Part shown: piece after piece, positions 25,229-35,800 of the stretch | Position numbering within the stretch: the stretch's first letter is position 1 | Layout of the letters: every line of letters begins with the position of its first letter | Assembly: GCA_030248215.1 (NCBI GenBank) | Contig: JASANG010002449.1 | Location: 186,001-250,000 of the forward strand | Source of the DNA: Enoplolaimus lenunculus | Taxonomy: Eukaryota; Nematoda; Enoplea; Enoplida; Thoracostomopsidae | Direction: 5' to 3' | DNA: 64,000 bases | Notes under the pieces: generated by a model | Database searches by the model: none | What the model was told of the DNA's origin: nothing | The model's input: only the letters and a program-made list of their open reading frames with translations | Translations under genes and position numbers: made by a program

Positions 25229-28200
25229 ATGCTTAAACTTCCAACGCTTGCAACTCAGGCGGCGACATCTACGCAACCGACAGTTTCACCAAAAGTTGAG
25301 CTGGATCTTCGACGCAGCTTTATTAAGACGAGAAAATATTCGATGGGTAAGTTGATTTCAATTGAATTATAGCAGCACTAATTGTTAATGACACTAATTT
25401 TTGTTGCGAATCGAAGTTGTACTAACTTTGGCTAGACTTCTTAAATGAAGAACAACGAGTGTTCGAAACTATCTCAGAATGTGGAGCAGTGTCTGAAAAG
25501 ACCACGAACTGGTGTGCGTTTGCGCAACTTTCTTGTCCATAAAAAGTTGTCATGAGTTGAATAGTTTTTGTTCAAAAGTAGACACTTCATGAGACCGTGG
25601 GTGTCTGTTCAAATATTATAGGTGTTAAAATTGAAGAGTAGACGTCGGCAAAAATGACGTTTTATACAACAAACTCAAAAATCAACAAATACATGTACCT
25701 ATAGATGCAACTTGTTAAACTTGATTGTAAGAAATCTTTTAATCCCTATGCTACACTATAAAGGGTCCACAGGGTGCACCATAAAGTCCAAGCCTATTCC
25801 TAAACCTAAGCCTCCGAGAATGTGATTCTCCGCAGTCTCCGAACGTCAAAGTGGACTGGACAGTATAATTGACATTGGGCTGAAAGTTTTATCAGTTGTA
25901 CAAACGCCTTCTTGAAAAACTACGTATTATTTGCTCCTGCGCAGTTGTCAAAACGTCATAACCTTTCAGTAATTAACATGAAATGCTTAATTACCTCGAC
26001 TGAAAATTCTTTGTGATTTTGTCCCATGTTGCTTTAAGGGGCGTCTAGGTTACTGGCGGGTCTATAAAAGAGTAAGTTTAGATTCTAGCTTACATTTTCT
26101 TGCTTAGGCTTAGGTTTAGGCTTAGGAACACGTTCTTGCAACACTTAGGCTTAGGCTTAGGAATACGCTTAATCTACTGTTACGCCCCTTAAAGTAACAT
26201 TGGCCGTGATTTTGATACCATACCATAACACGCAATATCGATACAGCTGGAATGAACACCTTATAAACTTGATTCTAACGTAACTTTTTTAGCGAATTGG
26301 CGTCTGGCAACTGGTAAAAGACGACAGAGCGATCTGGTCAGGGCACATCTGCAATCGCAACAACGGCAACTCGGCGGCGGCATCGTTCGTCTGACAGACA
26401 CACTTTCTGATGACACAACACTTCGAGGATCACCGCGATTAGACGTTGGGCAACAATCGGGATATCATCTTGGCGGATACCCAACTCAGTATGATCCGAG
26501 AGCAAATCAAGTCCTCATCCCATTAGTATCTGTCGTTCTGGGATTCCCAGTTTTAGTACTGGCGATTTTGTATTTTTTGCAGCGTCGAAGCGACGCTAAA
26601 AAGCCGACGCGACATTCAACAGTCAGGGTGGAAGATCATCTACGAACAACTGGAGAATATGGGCGGAAAAGGTATGTATTTTTTGAGCATTGTTAAATTT
26701 TACCCAAGTTTTACTAGGTAAAATTTATTGCTACTGACAGTGTGAGTTGCTTCAAATTAAAATTTAAAGCACGGTCCCGGACTCAGAATTTTGTGGACTC
26801 AAAAACCGGATCCGGGCCTGAAAATTACCACAACTACATCCCGAACACTGATCCAGAATGACTACAGTTCACGGATCTGGAATTTTTCATAATGTTGTCC
26901 TGAACACGAACCCATTGTAGGGACTCGAATAAAAGAAGGAGGTAATAAGAGTCCGGGGTCCTTAGTCTGAGTCTGAATCAACAGGAGTCTAACTAACCAA
27001 CCACTGCATAAACATGAATTAAACTAATTTATAGCGTAAATGTCGCTTAAATTTGATTCAGTCTCATAGTATATTACCAATATTCGTAGAAGCGCACTCA
27101 AGTCATAAAAGTATATATTCCTAAAATTAACTTTAAACCGTAGAAAATAGATGGTATATGTAAAAGGTGTATACCCAAATACTGGAACTAGATCGGAAAA
27201 TAAATAACAGTCCGGATCAGAATAGCAAAAGGGAACCGTCTGCTAAGTCGAAATATCAGTCTTTCTTCCTATTATTCTGGTCACACTGCATAAGACTGTT
27301 GAGAAGACACGAATTTTTTATAAAATTCTCGCCCCGCGGTCTGTCTTGTGACGGCTTTTGACCCACCGCCCGTGTGGGGACCCAAAGTTGGCACAAAAAT
27401 AGTTTTACAGGCGCCTTGACAGTGGTAGGCAGCACAGTCGATAGCAAGCATATGATACCATACGTTTTGCTGTATATATACCTAACATCGGTGTACAATC
27501 AGTATATCCTTGAGTAGTGGACAATTTTCAACAGATAAATTTTTTATGCTTAACCGAAAAACTCTGTGTACCACAACTGACTGGCCTTATCTACCGTATA
27601 AACGCACTTCACGCCATAGGAATATGCTTATGTTACTGTTGTGGAGCTGTTCTATTCATTGGCCGATCCAGTTGAAACAAACATCGCAAGGGCAAGAACC
27701 AGCGATATTTTCTAATAGCACCACAAAATGTCCATTTTGGAATGATACCATTTGAAAAGAAAACCGCATTTGAAATAAATCATTCTATTCCAAATACTTT
27801 GTCCAGGCATTTTCGTTATGTTCAGAACCGAAATTTTTCAAAGTCAAAACCCAATCTTGGACAGGAAATTTTCAGCGAAGGTATCCGGAATAACCGAAAG
27901 ATCCGGACCCAGGTCCGAACCCGCATGCAACTGTACAAGCGCTTTATAAATATATATGAAGTGGCATAAATAATTAGTCATTGTGAAACCAAATTTCAAG
28001 TAGCCTTCGACTTTGAAATGTTATAAAACTACATTTTGCCATTTTGATATGAGAAGTCGGCATCAGAGAAAATTATAATTTCTTGGGCAAAAATGTGCTT
28101 ACAAGCCAAAATTTGTAGCTAAAGATTTTTTATTAAATTTTAAATATGTAAGTAACGAATGAATAGAAATTGAAGATTATACAGAGTCGTGTAGTTTGTT

Positions 28201-28947
28201 TGATGTTTTATTGGAACCTAGGTGTGTAGCATACAACTCGGAGAAATAAAATATTAAGTTTTGAGCGTTGCTTTCTGTTGACATTTATTATGTTTGATCT
28301 TGTTCGTCATTACGTGATGTATTTGTTGTAGTACGCTTGGAACAACACCGTCAGAGCGTGTTCGAAGTTTGTCGTACTGCACATGTTACGGATCAAGCGT
28401 TCCGTCAATATTGTTCCAAAAATCACGCTCTCCAGCCATTTCGCCTCCTGTTGTCGCCTCAAACCGTCGGGCTAAACATTGGTTTTGGAAAAGGCGAGGT
28501 CCACGAAATACAAATGGCCGAAAATCTGGCCGGCAATGGCACATTTTCCCACAACCGGCGCCCGAGTGTAAAGTCCATCCGTCCAGCTACCGACGTACGT
28601 TTGGTACAAGGTTTGCGCCAAAGCAAAGGCGATTTGAGCATCATAAACGTGCAGCTAAGATTAGCGAAGACCAGGAATGTGATAACTTTTTCGGTGTTTC
28701 GGGTTCCAATTCAATAAAGCACCATAACCATCCGGAGCTGGCAGATTATTTGGCGATGAAAAACGGTTCACAGCCAGTTTCGAAGGTTTTAGGTCGCAAA
28801 ATGCCGGTCTACGGCACTTCGGTGCTATCTCGGATCGATGAAGAATGCTCGATAGAGTGCCGCGAATCAGTGGGACGTTCGGAAAACAGCTTGCTGAATT
28901 TAGCGAACGAACTAAAACTAGCTGATTCAAAAGCGCAGTTGTGCTAA
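25229..28947 (+). CDS. Single-pass membrane protein of unknown function, 3 exons, 370 residues
   Basis: I do not recognise the family. Exons by hand: 25229-25346, 26293-26671, 28332-28947; donors GGTAAG and GGTATG, acceptors TTTTTTAG and TTGTTGTAG, phases 1 and 2 matching across both joins. The ATG is the first in its frame, with a stop 15 bases upstream. The first 110 residues are polar and lack an obvious signal peptide. One clear transmembrane helix lies at about 112-136 (VLIPLVSVVLGFPVLVLAIL), followed by a basic stop-transfer stretch (QRRSDAKKP). The C-terminal 230 residues are rich in R, K, S and P, with no domain I can name, and end in KAQLC. With no signal peptide and positive charge after the helix, the large C-terminal part is probably cytoplasmic. 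Intron 1 holds a MITE. An upstream exon cannot be excluded. Confidence 0.6.
26021..26205 (+). mobile_element. GGCC-type MITE with exact 8-bp target duplication
   Basis: It starts GTCCCATGTTGCTTTAAGGG and ends CCCTTAAAGTAACATTGGCC. It is flanked by GTGATTTT at 26013-26020 and again at 26206-26213, an exact 8-bp duplication. The body has two TTAGGC arrays. It lies in intron 1 of the 25229 gene, 87 bases before exon 2. Confidence 0.9.
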
Positions 28948-29735
28948 AATGTAAACGTATGGAGATTAAATATTTGATGACGATTATTAGCACTGGGATC
29001 GTGTTGGATTTGGGGTTAAAACATGCGTTTAGCTAGTTCAACAAGCTTTGGTCGTCAAAAGAAGTTCAAAAGGGACAACTTATTGATTTTAACTGGCGCA
29101 ATACAAACGCGACTAAAATATACCAGTGTGACTCAACACTTTTATAGAGAGGTTTCCGCACCACTGGCCTCTATCTGGCAACGAGTGAAAGTTGAAAATT
29201 TTTTTGGGACCCCTATAGCATATTCAGTTGACCACAAACTTAAATTTAGTTCAAATGGCTTCGTATTAAATTGGTTACTGTGAATGCCTATACCTAAACT
29301 TACATATTGTATATACACGGTTGTATCATGAACGCATAGGGCATGTTCGAATTGTTCATAAGCAATTTTAAACACCAAAAGATCAAGGATCAAAAATAGG
29401 TTTGGTGAAAATAAGCTACCAAAACTGGTTACGTTGAAGCTCTACTTTTCAACAACCTTGCCGAAAAATCTAAAAGCGTTAATTAACTTTTAAGCTGCAT
29501 CATTAGCAATTTTATGCTCTATTTCGTCCATTTTAAGTGGTTTTCATCTTTCAATTTTGTAGTATTAAGAATCTTAGTAATGACTCTGGTTTTAGCAGTC
29601 TTTGTTTTGCAGTATCATTGGTATTCGCTATTCGCGGATTGTTTTTTGTGGGAACAGGTAAAAATCATATAAGCGCTGAAGAAAATAGCCGAAACAAGCA
29701 GTTTTCTCGGATTTTTCCATTAGAATGAGTTTATT
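28948..29735. other. Gene-free AT-rich stretch
   Basis: No exon, RNA gene or repeat recognised. It presumably includes the 3' untranslated region of the preceding gene. Confidence 0.4.
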
Positions 29736-29843
29736 GCTATGCCTACGCCTCAGCCTAAGCCAAGCAAAAATAAGTCTAAAGCTTAACCTTACTATATTGT
29801 AGTCCCACAGAAAAACGTTCCGCCCCTGATCTTTACATAGGCC
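29736..29843 (-). mobile_element. GGCC-type MITE, one end only
   Basis: It ends GTTCCGCCCCTGATCTTTAC, then ATAGGCC, with one CCTAAG block inside. The other end is missing. Confidence 0.65.
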
Positions 29844-30172
29844 AAAATAACGAATGAGCACTTTTTGGTCAATAATTAATCTTAGCCTATAATTTGAGTA
29901 ATGGCGATAAAACGTCGTGAAACAAAACTGGAAAAAATTAGTTGGTTTAAAACGCGTCCCACCCACAACAAGTTTCACTCGGGCGCTAATTAGTTGTTTT
30001 TGTAATACCTGTTTCATTATTGGATGTACCAAGATTTTATACTGTTTAGTGTTCACTGCAGCAAGTGATGGAGCTGAATTGAACGCAGACACAATTTCTA
30101 CTGACTCAAGAGAAACCCCAAAATTGACTCAAGAGAGACCCCAAAATTGACTCAAGAGAGACCTCAAAATTT

Positions 30173-30363
30173 GGCCCTCTAAAGATCACAAGTGGAGCGG
30201 TTTTCCGTGGGACAAGAATAAAATATGCTTAAAAGCTTTAGACTAATTTTTTCGCTACGCTTATGCTTATGCTTAGGCGTTGGAATAAACTCATTCTTAC
30301 ATTTAGGCTTAGGCTTAGGAATAAGCTTATAATACTGTCCCACTCCTGTTGTTCACATTGGCC
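30173..30363 (+). mobile_element. GGCC-type MITE with 8-bp target duplication
   Basis: Left end GGCCCTCTAAAGATCACAAG, right end TGTTGTTCACATTGGCC. Flanks CAAAATTT (30165-30172) and TAAAATTT (30364-30371) match at 7 of 8. The left flank itself is a threefold repeat of about 28 bp (CAAGAGAGACCCCAAAATTG at 30090-30172). Confidence 0.85.
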
Positions 30364-30414
30364 TAAAATTTTAGCTCAAAAGTGAAGCTGAAAAGTAAAC
30401 TGTCTAAAAACATT

Positions 30415-31536
30415 GGCCAATGTATAGCATAGGGGCTTCCAGTTTTCCACGGCGGAAAGCTTATAACCACGAGTGCAGCGCAGCCACTCCTGCATGACGA
30501 TCAAATTTTCCGCTGTTATGGTTGGAAAATTAACAAAATTTTAATGCCTAGATTTTCCCCTGGGTTGGTAGGGAAAATCTGAAGCATAGGTTTTGGTTGG
30601 AAAACAGGAAAAGAGGAAAATCCTAATGCCTAGATTTTTACCCTGGGTTGGTAGGGAAAATCTGAAGCATAGGTTTTGGTTGGAAAACGGGAAAAGTGGA
30701 AAATTCTAATGCCTAGATTTTTACCCTGGGTTGGTAGGGAAAATCTAAAGCATAGATTTCGATTGGAAAACGGGAAAATTGGAAAATTGAAATGCCTAGA
30801 TATTTTCTTGGTTAGTAAGAAATATCTGAAGCAAAGGTTTTGGTTGGAAAACGGGAAAAGTGGAAAATTCAACCGTAGGGCACAGGTTTTGGTTGGAAAA
30901 CGGGAAAAGTGGAAAATTTTAATGCCTAGATTTTTACTCTGGGTTGGTAGGGAAAAGCTGAAGCATAGGTTTTGGTTGGAATACGGGAAAAGTGGAAAAT
31001 TTTAATGCATAGATTTTTACTCTGGACTGGTAGGGAAAAGCTGAAGTATAGGTTTTGGTTGGAATACGGGAAAAGTGGAAAATTCTAATGCCTAGATTTT
31101 TACCCTGGGTTGGTAGGGAAAATCTGAAGCATAGGTTTTGGTTGGAAAACGCGAAAAGTGGAAAATTGAAATGCGAAGATATTTTCTTGGTTAGTAAGAA
31201 ATATCTGAAGCAAAGGTTTTGGTTAGAAAACGGGAAAAGTGGAAAATTTTAATGCCAGCTTCAGATTTTCGCCGCCAACCCAGGAATAATCTAAGCTTTT
31301 AAAATTTCCACTTTTCCCGTTTTCCAATATAATTTTACACGCTACATATTTTCCCTATCGAACCAGGGAATATCCAGGCTTATGAATTTTTCACTTTTCC
31401 CAGCAAAACCTATGCCTGTGATTTTTCCTACCAACCAGTGGAAAATCAGGCCGTCATACAGGAGTGGCTGCGCTGCACTCCTGGTCATAAGTTTTCCACC
31501 CTGGAAAACTGGAAGCTCTTGTTCTATACATGGGCC
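30415..31536 (+). mobile_element. Complete 1.1-kb TIR element carrying a minisatellite
   Basis: The outer ends are long inverted repeats of about 80 bp: GGCCAATGTATAGCATAGGG at the left and the complement of GGCCCATGTATAGAACA at the right. Each continues through GCTTCCAGTTTTCC and AGTGCAGCGCAGCCACTCCT. The flanks are an exact 8-bp duplication, AAAACATT, at 30407-30414 and 31537-31544. The first bases are those of the GGCC-type MITEs, so it is a longer member of the same hAT-like group, without the TTAGGC blocks. The interior is a tandem repeat, listed separately. It has no transposase. Confidence 0.9.
30535..31255 (+). repeat. Minisatellite of about 83-bp period, about nine copies
   Basis: The unit runs from AATGCCTAGATTTTT through GGGTTGGTAGGGAAAA, then TAGGTTTTGGTTGGAAAAC and GGGAAAAGTGGAAAAT. 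Unit starts are near 30543, 30623, 30708, 30792, 30921, 31005, 31088 and 31170; some units are short, and a partial inverted copy follows at 31256-31440. The long open frames across it come from the repeat and are not a gene. Confidence 0.85.
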
Positions 31537-31544
31537 AAAACATT

Positions 31545-32231
31545 TTAAGTTTACTTCTGCCTAAATTAATTTTAAAACCGTTGACAAATTCATTGTGAGG
31601 CCAAATATGTTTCAGCCCTCCACACCTAGAAGCAAAATAAATACTTAATATACACTATTAATATATTTAAATAAAATTTTCACTCTTCAAAACCTGTGCG
31701 CATATATAGCTTCAGTAAACTATATCTAAACGAAACGTTTCAGCTCGTCAAACGAACTAATTTTTAAGCACTACGCTGTGCATCGCAGCCTCGAGAAGGG
31801 AGGACAAAACGAATCTCCTGAACACTGAATACTTTTACTCTTAGGATCATATTGAATGCTTAACGATAAGCCAATTATACCACCAATACGGTGCCATTTT
31901 TCCGTCCTGGTTCCCACGAATCCGTAATTGCGGTTTGACGCGATTGTGCAATTTTAGTTTTTATCCTCTGTATTAACTCAGTGTATATACGTCCCCTCCA
32001 TCCTATTCTTGCCGTTGTGCAACGTGCAAGAGAAAGCGAACGTAGGCGGGCGATGGCTGACAAAAGACTAAAATTTTATTTTACAACGCGTGTTGCGCAG
32101 ATTTTGTATTTATATGGAGACTATACAGTGTCTATTGTTTAAAAAATTTCGTATTGTTTTTTGTAGACTTTAATTGTTAAGTGCGTTTTATTTTAAATCT
32201 TAAATGCTTTCTTAATTTGATTTCTTGTCCG
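31545..32231. other. Gene-free stretch
   Basis: Apart from a GC-richer patch at 31880-32060 nothing stands out. A 29-residue frame starting at 32053 (+) follows a reasonable context (GGCGGGCGATGGCTG) but has no other support. Confidence 0.35.
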
Positions 32232-32513
32232 CTAAAAGTGGCTTAAATCAAACTGAATGGAACATTTAGCTGGCACATGCTTTGTTGTATATCCTAGGTT
32301 TTGAAACATATTTATCTCTTCATGCAGTGCCGCAGCTACGGCCTCCGTATTTTCATTTTGGGGAGCGGGTACCATACGAATCGCACGGCAAATCCGATCA
32401 GCCATACAGTTGTTGAAAATTTTCAGCCTTCGGTGTAATTCAGGTTTACGCATTGCGTTATTCACGCTTATTTGGCTTCTGGCTCGCTTCACTCACAAGT
32501 TGTCTTCCACCAT
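32232..32513 (-). CDS. Candidate small gene, about 70 residues (unrecognised)
   Basis: A frame ending TAG at 32232 reads like real protein, with mixed composition: ...IFNNCMADRICRAIRMVP, then ALHEEINMFQNLGY, ending KCSIQFDLSHF. Two starts are possible: an ATG at 32453 giving 73 residues without an intron, or an ATG at 32513 (MVEDN) whose frame meets TGA inside a perfect donor GTGAGT. A 69-base intron ending CACCGAAG would join it in frame. The acceptor is poor in T, so the single-exon version is as likely. The family is not known to me. It is divergent from the LRR gene that starts at 32806. Confidence 0.35.
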
Positions 32514-32805
32514 TGTACAGACTGTACGTTCTCGTATGTCTCCCGTTTTTGAATAATTTTGCTGCGCCTTTGATTATAGCATCTTATAAGGCGAGTTTAT
32601 ATTGCAGGCGGAGGGATGGGCTAGGATATTCTCGCCACGGTTCTGTTTTCATAATGTCACATCTCACAGTGTGAAGCAAAGTTGGCCAAGTATTTTAAAT
32701 TAAGAATAGATTAGCTGGACCAGCAGAAGGATACACCTTTCGCCTTTACAATTGAATGAACCTTCTATAGCTTTAAGAACCTTTAGCTAAGTAATTGCGT
32801 CAGCA

Positions 32806-35800
32806 ATGAATATGAACCGAATTGCATCTTTAGCGCATACGCTACCTTCTCTAGTCGTACTGGATTGCTTATTTCAAGTCGTGTGGGGTCAAACGACACA
32901 GGCCCCATTGGGAATTCCTATAACAACAGACGATCCGTATTACGCTAGTTCAACACTAGAATCTTTATCGTATACGTCCGCAAGCGAACCCAGTGCGATT
33001 TATGACGAAAGCGCAGTACCGGGTAAGGATTTTGGTAGACAAGACCACCGTAAAAATAATACAATATGAAGCATTGACAGTTTTACTTGAACTACCTTTA
33101 AGTAAATTTCGAAAATTTCTGCAAAAAGAAAGGGAATTATACAAATGAGAAGATAGTTCGATTAACCAGCTCCAAAAGCGGCGAAGAAGCGTAATTAAAA
33201 AGAATGAAAGAAATGGAAATAAAGACAGCGAAAAAACCGGGAAAGAAAAGGACAAAACAGCCAGCAACGCTGCTTAATAACAAAACACACACAGCTGTGT
33301 GTGAACCAGAACCAAGACTGGTGGGTGACTATGGTAAAATTATAACAGATCAGGATGGGGGTTCATATTAACACCTTGGTGCCCCAAAGGAATTACGTTA
33401 AATTCAACCGCTATGTATACCATAGCCTAGAGGTCAAGAAGATGCAGGATTGCATCCTGTGCGACCCTGAAAATTGTGCCTCAACCGCAAACAATGTAAA
33501 ACACTGGTGGGTTTTCCCTTTTTGCCGCGTTTTCGACAATAAAAGGAAGAGTTTCAGTATTTTTATTACACAGCAAGGGAACAGGCGCAATCACTCCTTT
33601 ACAGTTGCAATACCGGATATCAGTAACGAAGGGCGGTGGAGGACGTGTCAAAACAAATAACAGTCCGTGACCGAATAACAGAGGGATACCTCTGGAAATG
33701 TCATATAAATATCAAGCCCCCTCTTATTCGGGTCACTACAGTATCAGAGCTTTGCACTATTGTGCAATTATAAATTTGTGGCCGATGAAAGCTATGATAT
33801 AGTGTTCGCAACTTACTGTGTAAGGCAAATCTAACAATTCCTTCGACAGCATAACTTTCAGCCTACAAGCTCAAGCCTTAAGCCTACACCTTTAAATGTA
33901 AGGCAAAGTGTACAAGAGCCAGTCGAATGTGAATATTCAACACTAAAATTTTTTTGTTTAAAATTACATTTTTTTCAGGCTGCACACAACTCATCGGTTA
34001 CAACGCAGATCAAATATCGGATGCAAATATCAGACCAGTGTGCTTCTGCGACCAAGAACATGACGATACCATAACAATTTCGTGTTTAGAAGGGTCAACG
34101 ATAAATGATTTGAATCGTACGCTTTACCTTGTTCGAGAAGCAGGTAAAATGAAACAATTTTAAAACAATACCCTCATTACGTTTAAAGCTGTACTTTAAG
34201 AATTATATAATGGTATTTTATTTATGTTTATATCAACATGGTTCGAACGGAATTGCGATTCGGGTTAGAGTTCCGGCGAAATTTTGGTCAGAATTGCGAT
34301 AAAACGTAATTGTGATACCGGAATTTTGTCAGTTATATGTTGTTATTTAAATGGAATAAAATTAAGCTTATATTTTTACCTAGGCTTTGACTTACCCTTT
34401 CGCTTACGCTTTTACTTAAGATAAGGTTTAGCAATATGTCTGCACTGCTGCTACGGCTCTATTTCATACATTGGCCCATTATTTTAAGGCAAAGAAAATG
34501 AGAGAAAATTAACTTGAAATATAATGTTGGCTTAAAATAGCGGTCTGAAATCCTTTGCCTATATTCTAACATGCATGTAGAGCACTTGTCCCAGTTGGTG
34601 ATAGGTTCAAAAAATTTCGATCCAGTCAATCCAGCACTTCGAAATTTGGCATGTTATACGTTTGACCACGCTTACTTGTAAGCCATGTTCCCACAATTGT
34701 AGCTGTCGTAATTCGTTTGTTTGAAAACGTATTGTTGACTTGCGATAGGCTCTAAAAAATTTAAGAATGCTGACTCTGTAATGAGTAGAATCTGTTCCCT
34801 GGTATGAAATAAATATTGTTAATCAAAATAATTAAGTACATCAATAAACGTTAACAATTTAAATTTTGCCCCGATTCAGATTCGAGCGGAAATTTAATTA
34901 AAGTTTTTAGCTAAATTTCATTAGGACTGTAAGTGAAAGATATCTATCCAAATCTCGCGAAAGTACAGTTGAAAATATGCATTTCTGCACGCTGTACAAT
35001 TAATCAGCTCTCTTGCAGCATTATCTTTCTTGCTCGCCACAATACCGTTGCAACAATTATTTCAATTATAGTTGTCGAAATACAATTCTAGCTATATACA
35101 AGGTGCTAAAATTTAGTTTCGCGATGTTGGTGAACGAACGTTTTACCATGAAAATGAATCAAATCAAAATTTAAAAATTTAAAACTGGTTTCAGGCTGGC
35201 ATACCGTTTACCAGCTTTACGCCGAACACATGGCAGCTCCCGAAGAATATCCGTTAGTGTCTGACTTGTTCATTGGACTTGAGGTGTACGATATCACAAT
35301 AAATGATTGTGACGGAGTATTTTATTCTGCAGCAGCACCGTTTGATGGATTGGGTACGTCACTAGAGCGACTAGTCATTGAATCGTGCTATTTCAACGAA
35401 AGTTCGCTGCCGGATAAAATGTTTCAAGCATTATCACGGTTGCATACGGTGATTGTAACAAAAAACGGTGCTTACAATCAGTTGGACGAAGATGCGTTTG
35501 AGGTAAACTTGTCAATTTGCTGCGTATACTTAGAATAAATTGGGAACGTATGCACCCTGAACTGTAGTAATTTACACAATTTCATTTGCAATCTATTTTT
35601 AAGTTCGGATTCGAACCTAACTACCATCAGATCAATCAAGAGTGGATGCTGAGTTTTATCAAGACCATGCCACTGGGTACACTCTGTGTAGCAAAAATGA
35701 ACCTAGCTCGTGTTGCGTGCGTGCCCGACCCATTTATCGGATTGGAGTACACCGCATCAATTTTCTCAATTTTAACTCTTGAAACAATCATCAACGATAC

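Noticed and set aside
30676-31252. Frames with repeating REKWKILMPRF
   Set aside because: They come from the 83-bp minisatellite and shift between units.
33355-33660. 101-residue frame in LRR intron 1
   Set aside because: Its end is the complement of a CTGTAGTGACC-type element, and it has no splice-compatible join to exon 1 or 2.
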